DNA of 39,277 bases from Methylobacter sp. BlB1 (lineage in GTDB: Bacteria; Pseudomonadota; Gammaproteobacteria; Methylococcales; Methylomonadaceae): contig NZ_JADMKV010000043.1 in NCBI RefSeq assembly GCF_015476545.1, positions 1-39,277 on the forward strand. Direction: 5' to 3'. Shown here one piece after another: positions 35,009 through 39,277 of the stretch. A model generated the notes under the pieces. That model ran no database searches. It was not told where the DNA came from and saw only the letters and a program-made list of their open reading frames with translations. The position numbers were made by a program, and so were the translations under genes. How positions within the stretch are numbered: position 1 is the first letter of the stretch; the number at the start of each line of letters is the position of its first letter.

Positions 35009-35719
35009 TTAGTCTGCTCCACAGATACTGCAATTGATTAGCCTGACCGGATTCATGTCGTCGTGCTCCTTCTGCTTTTTCATAATCTTTTCCTCTAACT
35101 GTTCTGCTTCCGCTTGGAGGTGGGAATGGATTATTTTTTCCAGTGACGCTTTGGCTTTATTTATGGCTTCATTTTCGTCCGCGCCCTCGTCACACGCTTC
35201 GGTCTGAAAACGGGCCGGGTTCCAAGTCCGGTTTTTTTCTGCAATGAATTGGTTGGTGATTTTCTCGTGTTCTTCTTCATGGTTCAGCGCAGCCTTGGTC
35301 CAGGCGATATTTTCCTGTAAGCAGGCCGGTGAAACTTGAGCTTCCGGAGTCCATCGAAGAATGTCCTTCGTGGTTGATGAGTAGAAGCTGGCCTTGAGGC
35401 CAACGGGTTTGACGCAAACCCTATAACCGTTGCCGGCTGGTTCGGGCTTGGCGGTTTGATATTTCCACTCCGATTTATAGTTGACATAAAAGGTCGCATA
35501 GCCGGCCCAACCGGCCCATTCAGCATGGTATACCCCTTGGGAGTCAGCAGGCCCATTCTGCAGAATATGCGCATAGAACCCCACGCAGGGCCCGCTGAAT
35601 GTGTTTTTGGGATGATTGACGGTTCCAGCTTGTGCCTGTCCTGGACAAGCGGCGACGGCCGAAAGACATAGGGCCGAAAAAATACTGGCGTGACGGATTC
35701 CCATATTGCCTGTAATCAT
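35009..35719 (-). CDS. Secreted HExxH protein (DUF922-like)
   Basis: Exported protein of 236 residues. The N-terminus has a signal with a possible lipobox (VAAC) or, alternatively, cleavage after AQA. The centre contains ALNHEEEHEKITNQFIAEKN, an HExxH motif in a helix, and upstream strands rich in aromatic residues (YATFYVNYKSEWKYQ, YRVCVKPVGLKASFY) with WTP. This arrangement resembles DUF922-type predicted zinc proteases (strands followed by a helix HExxHxxI). The third metal ligand cannot be fixed. The C-terminal third is a charged coiled coil (KAKASLEKIIHSHLQAEAEQLEEKIMKKQKEHDD) and the end carries a CSIC motif. Five or more cysteines suggest disulfides. Function is uncertain. Confidence 0.6.
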   Translation of the reverse strand: MITGNMGIRHASIFSALCLSAVAACPGQAQAGTVNHPKNTFSGPCVGFYAHILQNGPADSQGVYHAEWAGWAGYATFYVNYKSEWKYQTAKPEPAGNGYRVCVKPVGLKASFYSSTTKDILRWTPEAQVSPACLQENIAWTKAALNHEEEHEKITNQFIAEKNRTWNPARFQTEACDEGADENEAINKAKASLEKIIHSHLQAEAEQLEEKIMKKQKEHDDMNPVRLINCSICGAD

Positions 35720-35801
35720 ATATGTTTACCTCATCCTGAATAGCAAAGGCATATGTCCGGATAACAACTGAAGACGGACACTCAACGTTAAACCCGCTGA
35801 G

Positions 35802-36542
35802 TTATTTGATGGCGATCAGGCAGGCAAAGTTAAGCCAGCGGAAATAAGTGTCGATGCGCTTAAAGCCGGCCCGCTCCAGTAAAAGGTAATTTTCTTCAAG
35901 CCGGTAAGGAATCAGCACATTTTCCAGCGCTTCGCGCTTGCGCTGGTTTTCCTCTTTGGTATAGCCGCTTTGCGACTTTTTAAATTCCAGATAATGATCA
36001 ATATAAAGACGATTCAAGGCGGCATCGCCGCTTAAAATCTTTTCCGACAAAAACAGCACGCCGCCCGGTTTAAGCGCGGTATAGATATTTTTAAGCAGGT
36101 GCTCCCGGCCAATCGGTCTCACGAACTGCAAAGTCCAGTTGAGAATCACCACATCACAAGCGGGCAATGCCGGCAAATCGCTTAAATCGGCAGCCTGCAG
36201 AGATACGCTTTGTTCTGCAACGGCCGCCGACAATTTGGCGCGCGCCTTATCCAGCATGGGCTCGGAATTGTCAAAGCCGACAAATCGGGCTGTTTTGGGG
36301 CATTTGGGGTGATTGATGATGTGCTCGATGGTCGTTCCCGTTGAACAGCCTAGATCACAAACTACGCCGTCGTCCTGCGTCGATAAAAATTCCACGATCA
36401 GATCTGACTGCAGGCGCTGAATTTCGCTGTAAAAAGGCACGCTCCTGGAGACCATGTTGTCAAACACGGTCGCAACGCGTTCATCAAAGGTAAAATCTTC
36501 CACACGATTGATTTGTTGAAAGATCCGGTCTTCCTGTGTCAT
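35802..36542 (-). CDS. cmoA: Carboxy-S-adenosyl-L-methionine synthase CmoA
   Basis: Makes carboxy-SAM from SAM and prephenate for carboxymethoxyuridine synthesis at the wobble base of certain tRNAs. Close resemblance to E. coli CmoA: FTFDERVATVFDNMVSRSVPFYSEIQ, VCDLGCSTGTT (SAM loop), VGFDNSEPML, VVILNWTLQFV, ALKPGGVLFLSEK, YTKEENQRKREALENVL and the C-terminal WLNFACLIAIK. The arginine matching E. coli Arg199, which holds the carboxyl group, is kept in QRKREALENV. The start at 36542 (MTQEDRIF) matches the E. coli N-terminus and has AAAGAG upstream; the frame extends to an ATG at 36560. The usual neighbour cmoB is absent here. The gene follows the membrane methyltransferase-like gene by about 40 nt. 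Confidence 0.85.
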   Translation of the reverse strand: MTQEDRIFQQINRVEDFTFDERVATVFDNMVSRSVPFYSEIQRLQSDLIVEFLSTQDDGVVCDLGCSTGTTIEHIINHPKCPKTARFVGFDNSEPMLDKARAKLSAAVAEQSVSLQAADLSDLPALPACDVVILNWTLQFVRPIGREHLLKNIYTALKPGGVLFLSEKILSGDAALNRLYIDHYLEFKKSQSGYTKEENQRKREALENVLIPYRLEENYLLLERAGFKRIDTYFRWLNFACLIAIK

Positions 36543-36582
36543 TGATTTGCTCTTTGTCATGATATGTTGTTAATTGATCTGC

Positions 36583-37305
36583 TTATCTCATTGATCTGAG
36601 ACGTTCGGTTTTCTTCAGAAAACGCACAATGGCATATGCCGAAACGATCAGTATGGCCGCTGTCATAATGGGCATTCTGTTTTGAGCCAGACTGTCGGCA
36701 AGCTTAAGTTTCCAGCTGACTAATCCCAGCGAAATCATCAGCGACGTAAACAGGGTGCCGTATTCTTTAACGGCAACCGCAGGCCAGTCAAATTCATAAT
36801 GGCTGATTGTTTCGCGCAAGCCTTTAAACCGGGGCAGCCAGCGCGGCACGTCGGTGCAAAAGTCGAGATAGGCCTGGCCGAACTTTTCCGTTAAAAACCG
36901 TTCTTCACTGAAGACGATAAGCCGGTAAATCGCCATAAAGCCTAATGAGCCGAGAATGATGCCCGCCGTGTTGCCGGAGATGAACATAAAACCGATGACA
37001 ATCAAAATATTGCCCATATAAAGCGGGTTTCTACAATGCGCAAAGACGCCATCCGTCACGAGATTTTCAGCATAAATCCGTCTGTTCCTGCCGCCGCGGA
37101 CAATATAGGCCAGACCGATAGTTAATATCCGCAAAGCCTGGCCAGCCGTTACCAGCAGCAGGCCAAACGCCAGAAAATAATCGCCGGGCGCCGTGCCAAT
37201 CGCCACAGGCGGAAAAAAGAACAGCAGCGTGGCGATAAGAACAGGAAACAGCACATTTCGGGTGTGAAAGAGAGCGTTTCCCCATTGATTGAATAAGTCC
37301 TTCAT
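36583..37305 (-). CDS. Isoprenylcysteine/phospholipid methyltransferase-like membrane protein
   Basis: Integral membrane protein of 240 residues with about five to six hydrophobic segments. The cytoplasmic motif LVTDGVFAHCRNPLYMGNILIVIGFMF, followed by EERFLTEKFGQAYLDFCTDVPRWLP, is the signature of the ICMT/PEMT family, where RNPxYxG and the downstream EE and Y residues bind SAM and the headgroup region. Such bacterial members methylate lipids, isoprenoid thiols or unknown small molecules. It is probably co-transcribed with cmoA, whose start is about 22-40 nt downstream. No strong ribosome site is visible. The substrate is unknown. Confidence 0.78.
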   Translation of the reverse strand: MKDLFNQWGNALFHTRNVLFPVLIATLLFFFPPVAIGTAPGDYFLAFGLLLVTAGQALRILTIGLAYIVRGGRNRRIYAENLVTDGVFAHCRNPLYMGNILIVIGFMFISGNTAGIILGSLGFMAIYRLIVFSEERFLTEKFGQAYLDFCTDVPRWLPRFKGLRETISHYEFDWPAVAVKEYGTLFTSLMISLGLVSWKLKLADSLAQNRMPIMTAAILIVSAYAIVRFLKKTERLRSMR

Positions 37306-37550
37306 TGTTTATTACCCGCAGTGCTCTCGGTGATTATATTGATTAAGAAACAGATATTCAGGAATGCCGGTGCTCCATCCGGAGCCTGCGGGATTATAAA
37401 CTTTATCCATGAAAAATGTATTAACTTGAATCCAAATGACAGTATTTTAAAAAACGGAAAAAATCTGATCAGGTTTTTGAACTGATGAAAGTCATCAACT
37501 AAGTCTTGGTCATTCCATGCTTTTATGTCCGGCGCCAATTTTTTCCGGGC

Positions 37551-37578
37551 AAAAAAAAGGCGGGTTGAAAAACCCGCC
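37551..37578 (-). terminator. Orphan rho-independent terminator on the minus strand
   Basis: Read on the minus strand: GGCGGGTT-TTTC-AACCCGCC followed by eight T residues. It is a textbook terminator, but no minus-strand gene lies just to its right; the nearest is kup, 1.3 kb away. Confidence 0.85.
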
Positions 37579-37955
37579 CGAGAGCATCCATGAAATGAGA
37601 GTCAATATACGCAGTCCTTTAGAAGAAACCATTTGTAGCTGTTTTGCTGTTGGAAACTATCTTAGTGAAATCTTTATGTTGAATAAAACGATATTATTAG
37701 ATGATCCTATCTTATATTCTGATAAATAAGATTGAGTTTGCAGGGTATGGCAATGGACTCAGCCAAATGCCATGTTCGGCAATGCACTCGCTTTGCGGTT
37801 TTTTTATGGTATTTCTTTGTAAATTGCCTAACAGCAATTAATGCCGGACATAGCTAAAAATGGATAATCTACGTTGCGCTACGAAGCGTTTGGATTACAG
37901 CCGCTTCGAGAGCATGATCTGACAATATCGAACAACAAACAAGAGAGGGCACACT
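37579..37955. other. AT-rich intergenic region, possible minus-strand small RNA
   Basis: No convincing gene is seen. The region ends on its left at a strong minus-strand terminator. A 7-bp inverted repeat CGAAGCG / CGCTTCG lies at 37882-37908. The short + strand frame at 37517-37729 crosses the terminator hairpin and is not gene-like. Confidence 0.35.
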
Positions 37956-38420
37956 ATGCACTGGTTAGACGATGTCCATAGCGCGGTGGCTTGGGCGAAC
38001 AGCCTTAAAACTCACTTGTCCAAATTCCGGCATCTGAGTTATCTGGTGTTGCTGGCGGTCATGGTTACTTTGATGGGCGGATTAATGCTGTTTCTGGTCG
38101 ATCCGAATGTCAAATCGCTTCAGGACGGAGTCTGGTCGGTTTGGGTGACGCTGACCCATGTCGAGTTCGGCGATGTGGTCCCGGTTTCCTTTTTAGGCCG
38201 CCTGTTGATGGCCGGTTTGATTTTTTTGGGCGTGGTGTTTTTTTCGCTATTTATGGCTCTGGTTTCGATAGCTTTGATCGGCAGAAACATGGATGCCTTG
38301 GACCAGAAGACAGTAGTCAGTCACGATGAAAAAGACCGGATTCTTGACGAATTGGCGCGGCTGCATCAATGGATGGACGCGCTGGAGAAATTGTTGTCTT
38401 CGGAGGACGACGGAAAATAG
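37956..38420 (+). CDS. Two-TM ion-channel protein with altered selectivity filter
   Basis: Small membrane protein of 154 residues in the two-transmembrane ion-channel (Ion_trans_2) family: TM1 about residues 27-48, pore helix 54-66, filter region, TM2 81-108, then a charged coiled coil (DEKDRILDELARLHQWMDALEKLL) that could drive tetramer assembly. The filter, TVGYGD in K+ channels, reads HVEFGD (residues 68-73), with Glu replacing the first Gly and Phe replacing Tyr. Potassium selectivity is therefore doubtful. The ATG has GAGAGG upstream. It stands alone on the + strand. Confidence 0.72.
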   Translation: MHWLDDVHSAVAWANSLKTHLSKFRHLSYLVLLAVMVTLMGGLMLFLVDPNVKSLQDGVWSVWVTLTHVEFGDVVPVSFLGRLLMAGLIFLGVVFFSLFMALVSIALIGRNMDALDQKTVVSHDEKDRILDELARLHQWMDALEKLLSSEDDGK

Positions 38421-38891
38421 ATAGGTTAAGGATTTTTTGCTGAAGACAAAGCCTAAAATATCGCTTGGATTGTCATGCCGATTGGCGCGATTTAAAAACG
38501 GGTTTTGTAGCAGGGAAGCCAGTCGGTATTTGGCTAAAGGCCATTTTCGGCAATGTTCTCATCACAATGAAACAGCCTGGAATAACGTGGTTTCATTGCG
38601 TGTTATTTTTCGCTGGCCAGAGACAGTGTCGCGGTCATGATCACGAGATCATGCGGAACTGACCACTGCATCAGGTCAAGCTTCCAGAAGTCCTCAGCCC
38701 AGCCAAAACTGATTGGAAAATAATTTGTACCTCATTATTTTTGGTAGGCGGTAGATAGAAATAGGCGAGTTCCGGCCGTAGCTAAATAAAAACTCATAAT
38801 GGATCTCCACGTGAGTTTGGCAACAATATCGGGCGTTTTTATAGTCAGTGGATTTTGCTGGTTTTACTGTAAAAACCCTATGGCATTTTCA
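38421..38891. other. Intergenic region without recognised gene
   Basis: About 470 bp. A perfect 7-bp palindrome CATGATC-ACGA-GATCATG is at 38636-38653, and a weak GGTTTT / AAAACC hairpin behind kup lies near 38861-38880. Short frames on the + strand lack start signals and family motifs. Confidence 0.4.
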
Positions 38892-39277
38892 TTAAAGTTC
38901 AATGCGAATGCCCAACTCGATGACTAGCTCGACGGGGATTTTAAAAAACTCTATCGCACTGGATGCGTTATGGAATAAAAAGCTGAACAGAGGTCGACGC
39001 CATCGCGGCATCGGACTTTTACGTCGAAAAGAAACCCGCTCGCGGCCGATGAAAAACGAAACCTTTTCGGGATCAATATCTAAACCTTGCTGCCTGCATA
39101 ATTCCAGAGCACGGCGCACATCAGGTGTTTGCTGAAAGCCGAAATAAAGCTTCACGCGATGGTAATTCTGATTCTGCCCGAAAGTCCGGATCTTGACGCG
39201 ATGCGCTTCGTCCACATAAGGCTCTTCCTTGGTCACGACCGTCAGCACCATGACTTGCTCGTGCAAGACATGATTGT
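38892..39277 (-). CDS. kup: Kup potassium transporter, C-terminal part
   Basis: C-terminal cytoplasmic domain of a Kup/HAK-type K+/H+ symporter. The visible part reads NHVLHEQVMVLTV, then VRRALELCRQQGLDIDPEKVSFFIGRE, then MPRWRRPLFSFLFHNASSAIEFFKIPVELVIELGIRIEL, all standard for the family. The frame is open to the right edge, so the membrane domain and start are outside the window; about 128 residues are present. No terminator with a T-run is visible directly after the stop. Confidence 0.92.
   Translation of the reverse strand, partial: NHVLHEQVMVLTVVTKEEPYVDEAHRVKIRTFGQNQNYHRVKLYFGFQQTPDVRRALELCRQQGLDIDPEKVSFFIGRERVSFRRKSPMPRWRRPLFSFLFHNASSAIEFFKIPVELVIELGIRIEL

Noticed and set aside
37302..37538. 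78-residue minus-strand open frame overlapping the membrane methyltransferase-like start
   Set aside because: The ATGA overlap looked operon-like, but the protein is low in complexity, rich in Phe/Ile/Lys from AT-rich DNA, and has no ribosome site.
37517..37729. 70-residue + strand open frame
   Set aside because: It runs through the minus-strand terminator hairpin and lacks gene-like features.

Overview
The window reads as a chromosomal segment of a Gram-negative gammaproteobacterium. Evidence: two TonB-dependent receptors, an alginate-export-type porin, a tripartite RND pump with a NodT-type outer-membrane lipoprotein, CmoA, a Kup fragment, and intergenic palindromic repeats. The overall flavour (sigma-54-type promoters, many secreted redox proteins, BIME-like repeats) would suit a methylotroph or methanotroph of the Methylococcales, but no methane- or methanol-oxidation gene is present, so this placement is an inference.

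Region 1 (1-7.7 kb, + strand): after a decayed heavy-metal-domain fragment comes a putative uptake and processing cluster. It holds a porin, a Tat-exported NitT/TauT-type binding protein, an ABC permease, an OsmC-like protein, an acyl-CoA-dehydrogenase/SfnB-like flavoenzyme and the ABC ATPase. The porin and OsmC genes have homologous leaders starting exactly 103 nt upstream of each ATG, so they look like one regulon. A 386-bp MITE-like element with a 9-bp target duplication separates the ATPase from the rest. An organosulfur substrate is plausible but unproven.

Region 2 (7.7-24.1 kb): this is the most unusual part. It contains two large TonB-dependent receptors, each with an N-terminal periplasmic coiled coil, and a secreted arylsulfotransferase-like protein. 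These are followed by a + strand series: a rhodanese-fold protein lacking the catalytic cysteine, a DUF1549/DUF1553 protein, a Tat-exported DUF1501 protein, a small cytochrome with a CX3CH motif, an exported peroxiredoxin, a dihaem c4-like cytochrome and a PepSY membrane protein. Three -24/-12 (sigma-54-type) promoter candidates lie upstream of the two receptors and the rhodanese-like gene. Related TGTTG/AACAGTT elements lie 150-200 bp upstream of each. Together they suggest a co-regulated cell-envelope uptake and redox system not matching one I can name.

Region 3 (24.1-33.9 kb): an MdtABC/MuxABC-type efflux operon with one adaptor, two RND pumps and one outer-membrane factor, flanked on both sides by copies of the same ~80-bp palindromic repeat.

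Region 4 (33.9-39.3 kb): unrelated genes. They are a secreted CHRD protein, a secreted HExxH protein, a two-gene minus-strand unit (isoprenylcysteine-methyltransferase-like membrane protein plus CmoA), a two-TM ion channel with an abnormal selectivity filter, and the C-terminal end of a Kup potassium transporter running off the right edge. An orphan minus-strand terminator at 37551-37578 hints at an unannotated transcript.
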